A DNA stretch of 64,000 nucleotides from positions 46,095 to 110,094 of the forward strand of contig CAZJKC010000001.1 in the NCBI GenBank assembly GCA_964546565.1, written 5' to 3'. Source of the stretch: CAG-826 sp964546565. Lineage in GTDB: Bacteria; Bacillota_I; Bacilli_A; RFN20; CAG-826. Positions 10,020 through 18,562 of the stretch are shown here, one piece after another (the stretch's first letter is position 1; the number at the start of each line of letters is the position of its first letter). Position numbers and translations under genes: made by a program. Under the pieces are notes generated by a model. That model was not told the DNA's origin, did not search any database, and was given only the letters and a program-made list of their open reading frames with translations.

Positions 10020-10132
10020 GTTTTAAACTGGCATCATAATCCTGTCATATATATTGCCTTTTTATGATTTTTTTTCATATGTAATAGATTCTAATGCTAT
10101 TAGGTTAGTAAAAGCATTATATCTGATTCTTT

Positions 10133-10339
10133 TTATGCGTTTATACGAGCTTCGATATATAAGTCAATATCATTGATAATATATTTATGTCCTGTGGTGT
10201 GTAATACATCGTAAAAAGTATCAAGATAATCAAATACTTTATACTTTTCAAATAGTTCTTGGGTCATAATGCCTGTCATACCTTTTTCGGCTTTATACAT
10301 TTCAAAGCAAAAGGTTTTGAATTGTAATGTTTTACTCAT
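10133..10339 (-). CDS. DUF3791 domain protein
   Basis: This 68-residue protein fits the DUF3791 family: an N-terminal FKTFCFEMYKAEKGMTG block, then FEKYKVFDYLDTFYDVLHT and a C-terminal IINDIDLYIEAR. Function is unknown. Members usually lie next to DUF3990 genes, as here, and I infer a partner or antidote role. It starts one base after the stop of the upstream 77-residue gene, with ribosome site GGAGG, and is the last gene of a four-gene operon. Confidence 0.8.
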   Translation of the reverse strand: MSKTLQFKTFCFEMYKAEKGMTGIMTQELFEKYKVFDYLDTFYDVLHTTGHKYIINDIDLYIEARINA

Positions 10340-10340
10340 A

Positions 10341-10574
10341 TTATACCTCCGGGAATTCTAATTTTCCCTTCATTTCTCTGTCGAATAATTCAACAATCAT
10401 TTCCGAACTATATTGCCACACTTTTGTATCTTCTTTTTCAAGTGCCATATAAAGTTCTGATTTATGAAACAAGGACATAGCCTTATCTTCATCTAATCCA
10501 TATTTGTCCATTATCTTGCTGATTATATCAGAAGTCATCATAGCCATTAAAGTTGAAAACCTATCTTTATTCAT
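10341..10574 (-). CDS. Small conserved protein of the DUF3990/DUF3791 cassette
   Basis: A 77-residue predicted helical protein with no domain I can name. Its start codon immediately follows the DUF3990 stop (0-base gap) and its ribosome site GGAGG lies inside the upstream gene, so the two are translated together. Small proteins of this kind are usual middle genes between DUF3990 and DUF3791. It could be the third component of a toxin-antitoxin-like module, but nothing in its sequence proves that. Confidence 0.75.
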   Translation of the reverse strand: MNKDRFSTLMAMMTSDIISKIMDKYGLDEDKAMSLFHKSELYMALEKEDTKVWQYSSEMIVELFDREMKGKLEFPEV

Positions 10575-11054
10575 TTATTTTTCCTCCACCCCAATAAACT
10601 TTAAATATGTTAAAGACTTTTCAGTATGAAATAACACTTGATTATAAAGTTCCTCAACCTTTAATCTCTTTAATGTTTCTTCCAAATCGTAAATGCCGAT
10701 TTCATAAAGTCTAACAACTTCATAAACTCCATCATCGGCAACAGGGCCTATGACAATATCATATGTTTCTTGGCATTGTCCCTTGCGGTTTCCAGAAATA
10801 AAATCCAACCACTCCTTATCCGCTTTATCAAAAAGAATAATCTTTAATTCAGATTCTGCTTTTTCAATATCGAAGTCATACATTGAAATATATCCGATAT
10901 TTGTTTCTTTTCTGTTTTTTTGTTTTTCAGTCCATTTAATGGCTTGTTCTTCATTCATTGTAGTATAAAAGCCATAACCAAAATCTAAATATCTGTCACT
11001 AACTCTAATTTCTGGCCTTTCCACAACAACAAGACTACCATGATATACTTTCAT
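10575..11054 (-). CDS. DUF3990 protein, ADP-ribosyltransferase-like fold
   Basis: The 159-residue product begins MKVYHGS and continues with LDFGYGFYTT, the signature blocks of DUF3990, a family placed with ADP-ribosyltransferase folds; the YHGS and GFYTT blocks correspond to NAD-binding strands of such enzymes. A C-terminal Q-VLFHTEKSL block carries a Glu where a catalytic acid might sit. I infer an ADP-ribosylating toxin or regulator; activity is not shown. The start overlaps the upstream stop (ATGA), indicating coupled translation in a four-gene operon. Confidence 0.8.
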   Translation of the reverse strand: MKVYHGSLVVVERPEIRVSDRYLDFGYGFYTTMNEEQAIKWTEKQKNRKETNIGYISMYDFDIEKAESELKIILFDKADKEWLDFISGNRKGQCQETYDIVIGPVADDGVYEVVRLYEIGIYDLEETLKRLKVEELYNQVLFHTEKSLTYLKFIGVEEK

Positions 11055-11356
11055 ACGATGGCCTCCATTTTCCTAATCTTTACTTGCTCTGCTTTTAATT
11101 CTTTGACAAGCTTCTCAACAACCTTTCGTCTTTCAAGCTGTTCCGCAATAAGAGCTATATTTTCTTCATTCATGCCGATATATTTTGCACAAACCTTTTT
11201 TCCATCTCTATATTTCAAATAATAGTATGTGTTAGCTTTTGTAATTTTAGGCGTTATCTTCCCTTTAGGTAAGAGCGATAATTCCTTTTCGTATCTCTCT
11301 AGCATATATTCATTTCGTTTTCTTTCATCCTCTAAAATAGAATAAATTAACTGCAT
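11051..11356 (-). CDS. Small coiled-coil protein, first gene of DUF3990 operon
   Basis: A 101-residue protein: N-terminal charged helix, a central GKITPKITKANTYYYLKY block followed by GKKVCAKYIG, then a charged helix likely to form a coiled coil. The central block resembles small uncharacterised proteins of gut Firmicutes that may bind DNA; I cannot name a function. The ATG at 11356 is chosen because it lies 6 bases after GAGGTG, while the upstream GTG and ATG (11365, 11362) overlap that site. It may be the regulator or antitoxin of the cassette. Confidence 0.7.
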   Translation of the reverse strand: MQLIYSILEDERKRNEYMLERYEKELSLLPKGKITPKITKANTYYYLKYRDGKKVCAKYIGMNEENIALIAEQLERRKVVEKLVKELKAEQVKIRKMEAIV

Positions 11357-11474
11357 TGTCATCACCTCACCATTATTATACTCTACATAAATGATTTTTT
11401 AACTTTTTTTGTTGAACATTTTTGAAAATATATAGAAGTTTTGAAATCCCTATTAATAAGTTGTGACTCAAAAT

Positions 11475-11525
11475 AAAAAAGGCTCTTTAATTTGCGTTTA
11501 ACACACAAAAATCAAAGAAACCTTT
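11475..11525 (-). terminator. Terminator downstream of ricA
   Basis: An imperfect stem (11478-11490 with 11511-11525) is followed on the minus strand by six T. It closes the conserved rny-side transcript before the accessory block begins. Confidence 0.6.
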
Positions 11526-11531
11526 AGCGTT

Positions 11532-11840
11532 TTATTTTTCAATAATATATTTTATTTGCTCTAATAATTCATATACTTGTTCATGAATTATTTCCATATT
11601 TTTAATTAAAGGATGATTATCATATTGCTTTTTTAAATCTAAATATTCTTGATACAATTCAAGATATTCCTTATCTTCACGATGAATAGTCATTTGTCGT
11701 TGATAATACTGAATTTGTTTCATCAATGAATGAAGTTCTTGACTGTTCTTTATTTGTTCTTTTAATTGAAAATAACATTTAACTTCTTGACAATTCATTA
11801 ACAATTGTTGACATTCGTTTAAAGTTTCTTCAATTGTCAT
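11532..11840 (-). CDS. ricA: RicA/YmcA, YlbF-YmcA family regulator of RNA processing
   Basis: The 102-residue helical protein belongs to the YlbF/YmcA family. In B. subtilis RicA (YmcA) works with RicF and RicT in a complex that binds Fe-S clusters and assists RNase Y-dependent mRNA maturation, affecting sporulation, competence and biofilm formation. Cys10, Cys17 and Cys22 near the N-terminus could be cluster ligands. Its start overlaps the miaB stop (ATGA), the same miaB-ymcA order as in Bacillus, which favours RicA over the paralogue YlbF. In Bacillus the next gene is cotE; here about 7 kb of other genes intervene. Confidence 0.85.
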   Translation of the reverse strand: MTIEETLNECQQLLMNCQEVKCYFQLKEQIKNSQELHSLMKQIQYYQRQMTIHREDKEYLELYQEYLDLKKQYDNHPLIKNMEIIHEQVYELLEQIKYIIEK

Positions 11841-13279
11841 TCACATAATTCTCCTAACATTGAATAAAGATGTGATTCAATTATTTTCACTTTAACAATT
11901 TTCCCAATCAATGAAGCATCACCTTTAAAATGAACTAGTTTGTTAGTATCTGTATATCCCGATAATACATCTTTATTCTTTTTCGAATAACCATCAACTA
12001 ATACATCATAAACATGACCAACCATTTGTTGAGCTTTTTCTATAGCCCCTTTTTCAACTGCTTTTACTAAACGATTAAAACGATCATGTTTTTCTTCCAT
12101 TGTCACTTTATCTTCCATTTTACTAGCTGGTGTACCAACACGAGGTGAATAAATAAAAGTGAAGGCACTATCATACTTAACCTGTTCTACTACTTTTAAA
12201 GTATCAAGGAATTGTTCTTCTGTCTCATTAGGAAAGCCAACAATAATATCTGTGGATAACGCTAAAGAAGGAATAGCCTTTCTCATCTTATTAACTAATT
12301 CTAAATACTGTTCGGAATTATATCTTCTTCCCATCTTTCTTAAGATTTCATCATTGCCCGATTGTAAAGGAAGATGAATAAAAGGCATAATATTATCATA
12401 TTTAGCAATAACTTCAATCATTCGATCACTAAAATCCCAAGGATGAGAAGTAGTAAAACGAATACGGGGGACATTTAAAAGAGCCACTTTTTCAAGTAAT
12501 GTCGCAAAATCAACATTATTAGGCAAATCTTTACCATAAGCATTAACATTTTGTCCTAAATATGTTATTTCCATATATCCTTTATCAAGCAATTCTTTAG
12601 TTTCTAAAAGGATATCTTCAAGAGTACGACTCCTTTGTTTGCCTCTCGTATATGGGACAATACAATATGTACAAAACTTATCACATCCATACATAATATT
12701 GATAAAGGCTTTCTTTTCATCTAATCGTGTTGTTGGTAGATTTTCAATTACTTCTCCACTTTTTGATTCCACATCAATTATACGTTTTTGTTTACGATAA
12801 ACTTCTTCAAGTAAAAGTAAAAGATTTTGAATGTTATGTGTACCAAAAAGTAAATCTACATGATGGTATTTTTGCTCAATAGTATCAACAATATGTTCTT
12901 CTTGTATCATACATCCACAACAAGCAATGATAAGATCTTTTTTCTTAGCTTTTAGACCTTTTAATTGACCTATTTCTCCATAAACACGATCTTCAGCATT
13001 TTCACGCACAGCACAAGTATTTAAAATAATTAAATCTGCATCTTGCGGAGTTAAAGCTTTAGTATATCCCGCTTTTTCTAACATTCCTGCCATAGTTTCT
13101 TCGTCACGCACATTAGCTTGACATCCATATGTCCGAATATAGTACTTCTTACCTTTCGCTATATCTTTAATATATGTTGATACCACAAAATCTTCTTTAA
13201 TGATAATTGTACCATCATGAATGGAACGTTGACGTGCCTTTTCTAAAGATGGTTTACTTTTAATAATGCATCCCTTCAT
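11837..13279 (-). CDS. miaB: tRNA-2-methylthio-N6-dimethylallyladenosine synthase MiaB
   Basis: MiaB is a radical-SAM methylthiotransferase that thiolates i6A37 of tRNAs reading UNN codons. The 480-residue protein has the N-terminal cluster-binding domain (YYIRTYGCQANVRDEE, further Cys in NTCAVREN and CCGCM), the radical-SAM CxxxCxxC in YGCDKFCTYCIVPYTRG, and a C-terminal TRAM domain. The N-terminal PSLEKARQR block matches Bacillus MiaB, supporting the ATG at 13279; an in-frame stop lies just upstream. Its ribosome site AAGGGAG is about 26 bases away, separated by a small hairpin (see findings). It overlaps ricA by 4 bases. Confidence 0.97.
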   Translation of the reverse strand: MKGCIIKSKPSLEKARQRSIHDGTIIIKEDFVVSTYIKDIAKGKKYYIRTYGCQANVRDEETMAGMLEKAGYTKALTPQDADLIILNTCAVRENAEDRVYGEIGQLKGLKAKKKDLIIACCGCMIQEEHIVDTIEQKYHHVDLLFGTHNIQNLLLLLEEVYRKQKRIIDVESKSGEVIENLPTTRLDEKKAFINIMYGCDKFCTYCIVPYTRGKQRSRTLEDILLETKELLDKGYMEITYLGQNVNAYGKDLPNNVDFATLLEKVALLNVPRIRFTTSHPWDFSDRMIEVIAKYDNIMPFIHLPLQSGNDEILRKMGRRYNSEQYLELVNKMRKAIPSLALSTDIIVGFPNETEEQFLDTLKVVEQVKYDSAFTFIYSPRVGTPASKMEDKVTMEEKHDRFNRLVKAVEKGAIEKAQQMVGHVYDVLVDGYSKKNKDVLSGYTDTNKLVHFKGDASLIGKIVKVKIIESHLYSMLGELCE

Positions 13280-13321
13280 AACTTTTAAGATAGATTAACC
13301 TATCTCCCTTTCTACAGCTTT

Positions 13322-13591
13322 TTAAATATTGTGTTTTTCCACTTTTAATTTGATTGCTGTTTTTGTTTCTTTTTCAATAGTAATTTCTTGAAACGATGGA
13401 ACAATTGAAATATCAATGCTCGAAGGTGCTAAAAAGCCCCTTGCAATGATGATGGCCTTTATAGATTGATTTAGTGCTCCTGCACCAACGGTCTGTACAT
13501 CAACACTATTTTGTGAGCGTAAAATATTACTAATTGAACCCGCGACGGCATTTACATTTGAATCTTTACGAACTTTAATTGTTTGAATCAT
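13322..13591 (-). CDS. spoVS: Stage V sporulation protein S
   Basis: The 89-residue product is a full-length SpoVS/Alba-like protein: KVRKDSNVNAVAGSISN, a central VGAGALNQSIKAIIIARG block, and a C-terminal VPSFQEITIE strand. SpoVS affects septation and coat assembly in sporulating bacilli; related proteins bind nucleic acid. It lies between ymdB and miaB, as in B. subtilis. The start is preceded by GAGGG. Confidence 0.95.
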   Translation of the reverse strand: MIQTIKVRKDSNVNAVAGSISNILRSQNSVDVQTVGAGALNQSIKAIIIARGFLAPSSIDISIVPSFQEITIEKETKTAIKLKVEKHNI

Positions 13592-13628
13592 ATTTTTTCC
13601 CTCTTCATTAACTTATGAAGAAAATTAT

Positions 13629-14414
13629 CTAAATATGTTCATCAAATAATAAAATAGATTTAATCGCGGTAGCGTTTTTAGACTCTTCATCAATCGTTAT
13701 TACGACTGCTGATAAAACACTACCCTTTTCACTTTCAACATCATATCGTAAGACTTCATTTTTCCAGGCACGATTTATCATGACTTCTCTTTTTGCTCCT
13801 AATATGCCATTGTATGGGCCACACATTCCAACATCACACATAAAAGCTGTCCCTTGAGGAAGAATTCTTTCATCGTGCGTTTGCACATGGGTATGCGTCC
13901 CAATCAAAGCGGTTATTTTACCGTCAAATGCCCATGCTAGTGATTGCTTTTCTCCAGTTGCTTCGGCATGAAAATCAACGATATGTATTTCATCATGACT
14001 ATCCTCGATAATACTATTTAAAGCCTCAAAAGGATTATCAACTTCTTCAAGCATAAAGGCTTGACCTAAAAGATTAGTCACTCGAACGCGAATATCATCT
14101 AATTCAAAAACAGCCGTTCCCACACCTGGATAATCTTTTTTAATATTATATGGACGAATAAGATGGTCGGCACCTTCTAAATACTCCAATATTTCATTTT
14201 TTGATTCATAATGATTTCCTAATGTAATACAATCAATTCCGTTATTAACTAATTGATGATAATGATGCTCAATAAGTCCTTTGCCATGAGTAACATTCTC
14301 GCCATTAGCAATAACAAAATCAATTTGATATTTTTTTATTAGTTCTGGTAAGTATTTAATGACTATATTACGACCACTTTTTCCAACAATATCACCGATA
14401 AATAAAAGACGCAT
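13629..14414 (-). CDS. ymdB: YmdB metallophosphoesterase (2',3'-cyclic nucleotide phosphodiesterase)
   Basis: YmdB family enzymes hydrolyse 2',3'-cyclic nucleotides and influence the switch between motility and biofilm in B. subtilis. The 261-residue product carries the metal-site motifs in order: FIGDIVG, NGENVTHGKG, GNHYE, DFHAEATGEK and GTHTHVQTHDE. I start it at the ATG at 14414, 8 bases after AAGGGAG; a GTG at 14423 overlaps that site. It follows rny and precedes spoVS, as in Bacillus. Confidence 0.95.
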   Translation of the reverse strand: MRLLFIGDIVGKSGRNIVIKYLPELIKKYQIDFVIANGENVTHGKGLIEHHYHQLVNNGIDCITLGNHYESKNEILEYLEGADHLIRPYNIKKDYPGVGTAVFELDDIRVRVTNLLGQAFMLEEVDNPFEALNSIIEDSHDEIHIVDFHAEATGEKQSLAWAFDGKITALIGTHTHVQTHDERILPQGTAFMCDVGMCGPYNGILGAKREVMINRAWKNEVLRYDVESEKGSVLSAVVITIDEESKNATAIKSILLFDEHI

Positions 14415-14441
14415 GATTTTCACTCCCTTTATCTATAAAAT

Positions 14442-14463
14442 AATAGGACCGATGGGTCCTATT
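14442..14463 (-). terminator. Hairpin between rny and ymdB
   Basis: A perfect 9-bp stem (AATAGGACC / GGTCCTATT, loop GATG) is followed by a short interrupted T-rich tail on the minus strand. It could be a partial terminator or an RNA processing or stability element. Confidence 0.55.
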
Positions 14464-14466
14464 ACA

Positions 14467-16041
14467 TTACTTAGCTAATTCAACAGCGCGCATTTCACGA
14501 ATAACTGAAACTTTTATTTGACCTGGATAAGTCATTTCATTTTCAATTCTTTCGCGAATTTCTCTTGCTAACTTAAAGGCCCCTAAATCATCAATCTTTT
14601 CAGGGACAACCATTATACGAACTTCACGTCCTGATTGCATGGCATAGCATTGATTAACGCCTTCATATGATTTACAAATAGTTTCTAATTTTTCAATTCT
14701 TTGAATATAGTTTTCTAAAGTTTCACTACGAGCACCGGGTCTTGCAGCTGATAAAGTATCAGCCGCCGCAACTAAATTGGAAATGATATACTTTGATGAA
14801 ACATCACCATGATGCGATTCGATAGCGTTCACAACGACATCTGGCTCACCATATTTTTTAGCTAAACGAACACCAATTTCCACATGGCTACCATCTAATT
14901 CAAAATCAGCGGCTTTTCCTATATCGTGAAGTAACCCGGCCCGTTTAGCAAGATTTTGATCTAAACCAAGTTCCGAAGCCATAATTCCTGACAAATAAGC
15001 AACTTCAATTGAATGGTCAAGAGCATTTTGTCCATAACTAGTCCGATATTTTAAACGACCAACATAATCTAATAATTCTTTATTAATACGTGGCAATCCT
15101 AATTTAAACGCAACTTCTTGACCAGTTTTACGAACTGATTCGGCTACTTCATTTTTTGCTTTTTCGACAACTTCTTCAATTCTTCCAGGTTGAATACGAC
15201 CATCTTTGATCAAATTTTCAAGTGAGAGTCTTGCAATTTCACGGCGGATAGGGTCAAAACAAGAAATAGTGATAACTTCCGGAGTATCGTCAATTATTAA
15301 ATCAACACCTAATAATTGTTCAAGCGAACGAATGTTGCGTCCTTCACGGCCAATAATTCGTCCCTTCATTTCATCACTTGGTAAAGCCACAACCGAAACA
15401 GTTCTTTCGGATGTCACATCTTGTGAATACTTTGAAATCGCTAAGGAAATAATCTCTTTAGCCGTTTCATCGGCGGCATCACGTGCTTCCTCTTCTTTAT
15501 TTTTAATATAAGCCGCTAGTTCACGTGATATCTTGCTTTCAACACGACGGAATATTTCATCTTTAGCCTCATTAATAGACATATTAGCTACTTTTTCTAA
15601 TTCCGCTAAAATAGAATCAATTTTTTCTTGAAGAAGAGCTTCTTTTTTCTCTAACTCCTTCATTTGCTTATTTAAAGTCTCATTTTTTTCTTCCAAAGTT
15701 GTTTCTTTTGCCAGTAAGGCAATATCACGACGGTCAATACCTTGTTCCCGTTGTAACAACTTATTTTCTTGAACGGATAATTCCGCTTTCTTCTCTTTAA
15801 TTTCTTTTTCGGCTTCAATTTTCATTTCATAAGCATGTTGCTTAGCATCCAATTGGGCATTTTTAATAATATGGTCAGCCTTTCCTTCAGCTTCTTTAAT
15901 AATCTTTTCGCTTTTTTTCATAGATTTTTTGACCTTAAAAAAAGGTACAAACCATACTGCTGCAGCGCCTGCAATAAGCATGACAAACATCAAAACAATA
16001 GCCAAACCTGTTGACATTGTGGACGAGTTTAAAATAATCAT
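14467..16041 (-). CDS. rny: Ribonuclease Y
   Basis: RNase Y is the membrane-anchored endoribonuclease that starts mRNA decay in Firmicutes. The 524-residue protein has the expected order: one N-terminal membrane helix (about residues 10-33), a long Glu/Lys-rich coiled coil (about 40-200), a KH domain with GREGRNIRSLEQLLG, and an HD domain with HSIEVAYLSG and AGLLHDIGKAADFE. The ATG at 16041 follows AAGGAG by 10 bases. RicA and YmdB, encoded nearby, act on the same pathway in Bacillus. Confidence 0.98.
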   Translation of the reverse strand: MIILNSSTMSTGLAIVLMFVMLIAGAAAVWFVPFFKVKKSMKKSEKIIKEAEGKADHIIKNAQLDAKQHAYEMKIEAEKEIKEKKAELSVQENKLLQREQGIDRRDIALLAKETTLEEKNETLNKQMKELEKKEALLQEKIDSILAELEKVANMSINEAKDEIFRRVESKISRELAAYIKNKEEEARDAADETAKEIISLAISKYSQDVTSERTVSVVALPSDEMKGRIIGREGRNIRSLEQLLGVDLIIDDTPEVITISCFDPIRREIARLSLENLIKDGRIQPGRIEEVVEKAKNEVAESVRKTGQEVAFKLGLPRINKELLDYVGRLKYRTSYGQNALDHSIEVAYLSGIMASELGLDQNLAKRAGLLHDIGKAADFELDGSHVEIGVRLAKKYGEPDVVVNAIESHHGDVSSKYIISNLVAAADTLSAARPGARSETLENYIQRIEKLETICKSYEGVNQCYAMQSGREVRIMVVPEKIDDLGAFKLAREIRERIENEMTYPGQIKVSVIREMRAVELAK

Positions 16042-16236
16042 TACAAAAAATCTCCTTTCTTTCTCTTTTCATAGTTTTATTTTCAAATCTCGATAAAAAT
16101 AGGTCAAATAAATGACCATAATAGTCCCTGTAGGTGTGTTTCTTCGATTCAAGTAATTATATTTTTAAGGATTAAAATCCTTATATTGAATATGGAAATC
16201 TATATTTACAAGGCATAAGTGCTTGTGCACATTAAT

Positions 16237-16245
16237 AGTATAGCA
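16237..16245 (-). promoter_or_regulatory. Extended -10 promoter for rny
   Basis: TGC-TATACT on the minus strand, with no good -35. Transcription would start near 16230, giving a leader of about 190 bases before rny. The leader holds a small hairpin (16102-16106/16113-16117). I see no known riboswitch in the leader. Confidence 0.5.
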
Positions 16246-16310
16246 AATTGTCTTACTTTATAAAAGTAAAAATAAATAAAAATATATAACTATATTCTTT
16301 GTTATTTTCA

Positions 16311-16348
16311 AAAAAAAGAAACAAATTATATCAAAATAACTTGTTTCT
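16311..16348 (-). terminator. Terminator of recA
   Basis: A stem of about 13 bp (AGAAACAA outer arm pairing with TTGTTTCT, one G-U) is followed by a run of eight T on the minus strand, just after the recA stop. Confidence 0.8.
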
Positions 16349-16363
16349 GCTTATGTTTTATAA

Positions 16364-17374
16364 CTATTTTTCTTTATTATTTAACAATACATCACGAACA
16401 TTCTGTTGAATTTCGTCAAATATCTCCGGGTTATCTTTTAAAAATTGTTTGGCGTTTTCTCTCCCTTGACCCATTCTATCACCCTTGTATTCATACCATG
16501 AGCCTGATTTTTTTACAATATCAACATCAGCAGCTAAATCAAGGATTTCACCAAATCGCGAAATTCCTTCTCCATAAATTAAATCAATTTTACAACTCTT
16601 AAATGGTGGGGCAACTTTATTCTTCACAATTTTAATGTTGACCGTATTACCAATGATATCTGTACCATCTTTAATTACTTCGGCACGTCTTATGTCAATA
16701 CGTACACTGGCATAGAATTTCAATGCTCTTCCACCTGTTGTCGTTTCGGGATTTCCATACATAACACCAACTTTTTCTCGTAATTGGTTAATAAAGATAA
16801 CAGTACAGAGAGATTTATTTAAAACACCCGCTAATTTTCTCATAGCTTTGGACATTAAGCGCGCTTGTAATCCTACTTGATTGTCGCTCATCACACCTTC
16901 TATTTCCGCTTGCGGCACTAATGCGGCAACCGAGTCAACAACAATAATATCGATGGCATTAGATTTAGCTAATAATTCAACTATTTCCAAAGCCTGCTCA
17001 CCATTATCCGGTTGTGATAATATTAATTCATCGACATCAACGCCAAGATGTTTAGCATATACAGGATCAATCGCATGTTCCGCATCAACAAAGGCGGCAC
17101 GACCTCCCTTTTTTTGACTTTCCGCGATAGCGTGTAACGCTAGCGTTGTTTTACCTGATGATTCCGGTCCAAATATTTCAATAATTCTTCCTTTAGGATA
17201 TCCACCTATTCCTAAAGCATTATCCAACAATAACGACCCGGTTGGAATTGAATCAATATCAACATTAGGTCTATCGCCTAAACGCATAACTGATCCTTTA
17301 CCATATATTTTTTCAATACTTTTTAAAGCATCATTCAATGCTTCTTCATTTGTCTTTATTTTTTCTTGTGCCAT
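16364..17374 (-). CDS. recA: Recombinase RecA
   Basis: RecA forms filaments on single-stranded DNA, catalyses strand exchange and activates LexA cleavage. The 336-residue protein has Walker A GPESSGKT at residues 69-76, the Walker B region IIVVDSVAAL, the NQLREKVGVMYGNPETTTGG L2 region and the KNK-APPFK block. The C-terminal acidic tail is short. It lies between cinA and rny as in Bacillus, with its own terminator downstream. Confidence 0.99.
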   Translation of the reverse strand: MAQEKIKTNEEALNDALKSIEKIYGKGSVMRLGDRPNVDIDSIPTGSLLLDNALGIGGYPKGRIIEIFGPESSGKTTLALHAIAESQKKGGRAAFVDAEHAIDPVYAKHLGVDVDELILSQPDNGEQALEIVELLAKSNAIDIIVVDSVAALVPQAEIEGVMSDNQVGLQARLMSKAMRKLAGVLNKSLCTVIFINQLREKVGVMYGNPETTTGGRALKFYASVRIDIRRAEVIKDGTDIIGNTVNIKIVKNKVAPPFKSCKIDLIYGEGISRFGEILDLAADVDIVKKSGSWYEYKGDRMGQGRENAKQFLKDNPEIFDEIQQNVRDVLLNNKEK

Positions 17375-17415
17375 CTTTATAATTATCCCCTTTCTAATTA
17401 ATACGATAACAATCG

Positions 17416-17904
17416 TTATTTACCTAAAAAATCACTATTTTTACGAACAAAGTCTATCACCCATTGCATAATGTTCTCCGACGCTATTTCGCGAACACGT
17501 TGACGATCATGAGCATCAATTTGAACTTCAAATGTCAATGTTTTATAAGAAGTTGAAATTGCCATACACACTCTACCAACAGGAAGATTATCTAAAGTAC
17601 CCGGTCCAGCATTACCGGTAAAAGAAACACAAATGTCCACTCCTAATTTCTCGCGTCCTTTGTCAGCCATGGCCCGCGCAACTTCTTGAGATACTACCCC
17701 ATATGTTAAGATAAAAACTTTATCAATGCCTAATAAGCTCCGTTTTAACTCAGTAGCGTAAGTTACCATCGACCCCAAATAAACTTGTGAGGCTCCTGGA
17801 ACACTAGTAATCAATGATGCGAATAATCCCCCTGTAAAAGATTCTACTGAACCAATTGTTAATTTCTTTTCTTTTAACAATTCTACTAACGCTTTTTCAA
17901 TCAT
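17416..17904 (-). CDS. cinA: CinA C-terminal domain protein (NMN deamidase PncC type)
   Basis: The 162-residue product is only the C-terminal amidase domain of CinA: GSVESFTGGLFASLIT, YATELKRSLLGI and VSFTGNAGPG are the conserved blocks. Such domains deamidate nicotinamide mononucleotide in NAD recycling. The N-terminal MoCF-type domain present in B. subtilis CinA (about 416 residues) is absent, as in stand-alone PncC. It overlaps pgsA upstream by 4 bases (ATGA) and precedes recA, keeping the pgsA-cinA-recA order. Confidence 0.92.
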   Translation of the reverse strand: MIEKALVELLKEKKLTIGSVESFTGGLFASLITSVPGASQVYLGSMVTYATELKRSLLGIDKVFILTYGVVSQEVARAMADKGREKLGVDICVSFTGNAGPGTLDNLPVGRVCMAISTSYKTLTFEVQIDAHDRQRVREIASENIMQWVIDFVRKNSDFLGK

Positions 17905-18548
17905 TTTTCTGAATCCTTAAAAACACGACGATTATTTACAAGATATATGATTCCTGATAATAAGGAGGCAAGCCCTGCTAAATAACAAATAATATTTGTA
18001 ATATTAAACGATAATCCTAAATAAACAAAGGGCCAGTTATTTAACAATACACATGTTAAGGCCACCATTTGTAAAACCGTTTTTACCTTGCCAAATTTAT
18101 TAGCAGCTACAACAACATTTTTTTCCATAGCGATGAGCCGCATAGCGTCCACCACTAAATCACGAGCAATCATAATAATACAGGCTACCATGGGAACACC
18201 CGTTTGACCGCTAAAAGCAAATCCATTACTTCCCATTGGAAGAACAAAAAACAATAACACCGTATCGACTAATAGTTTATCCGCTATCGGGTCCATAAAC
18301 TTTCCATAAGTGGTGACAAGATGATATTTCCGTGCTAAATAGCCATCTAGGAAATCCGAAAAACTAGCAATAAGGAATAAACCGCAAACAATTAAGTTAA
18401 TAACACTTAATGAAGAAATAACATCACCATTTTGATAAATATTAATCACGGGAACGTTCATTCCAAAAAAAGATGGGACTAACAATAATATAAAAATGAC
18501 ACCGACCATAATAATTCTAAATGTTGTAATCTTATTAGGTAAATTCAT
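17901..18548 (-). CDS. pgsA: CDP-diacylglycerol-glycerol-3-phosphate 3-phosphatidyltransferase
   Basis: PgsA makes phosphatidylglycerol phosphate, the first step towards phosphatidylglycerol. The 215-residue membrane protein has the CDP-alcohol phosphotransferase signature D-x3-DG-x2-AR-x8-G-x3-D-x3-D in DFLDGYLARKYH and GKFMDPIADK, and about five or six hydrophobic segments. Its ribosome site begins a few bases after the 3' end of the RNase P RNA, so the two may share a transcript. It overlaps cinA by 4 bases. Confidence 0.96.
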   Translation of the reverse strand: MNLPNKITTFRIIMVGVIFILLLVPSFFGMNVPVINIYQNGDVISSLSVINLIVCGLFLIASFSDFLDGYLARKYHLVTTYGKFMDPIADKLLVDTVLLFFVLPMGSNGFAFSGQTGVPMVACIIMIARDLVVDAMRLIAMEKNVVVAANKFGKVKTVLQMVALTCVLLNNWPFVYLGLSFNITNIICYLAGLASLLSGIIYLVNNRRVFKDSEK

Positions 18549-18562
18549 ATATCCTCCATAGT

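Noticed and set aside
16042..16236. Possible riboswitch in the rny leader
   Set aside because: Only one small isolated hairpin is visible, with no conserved switch motif.
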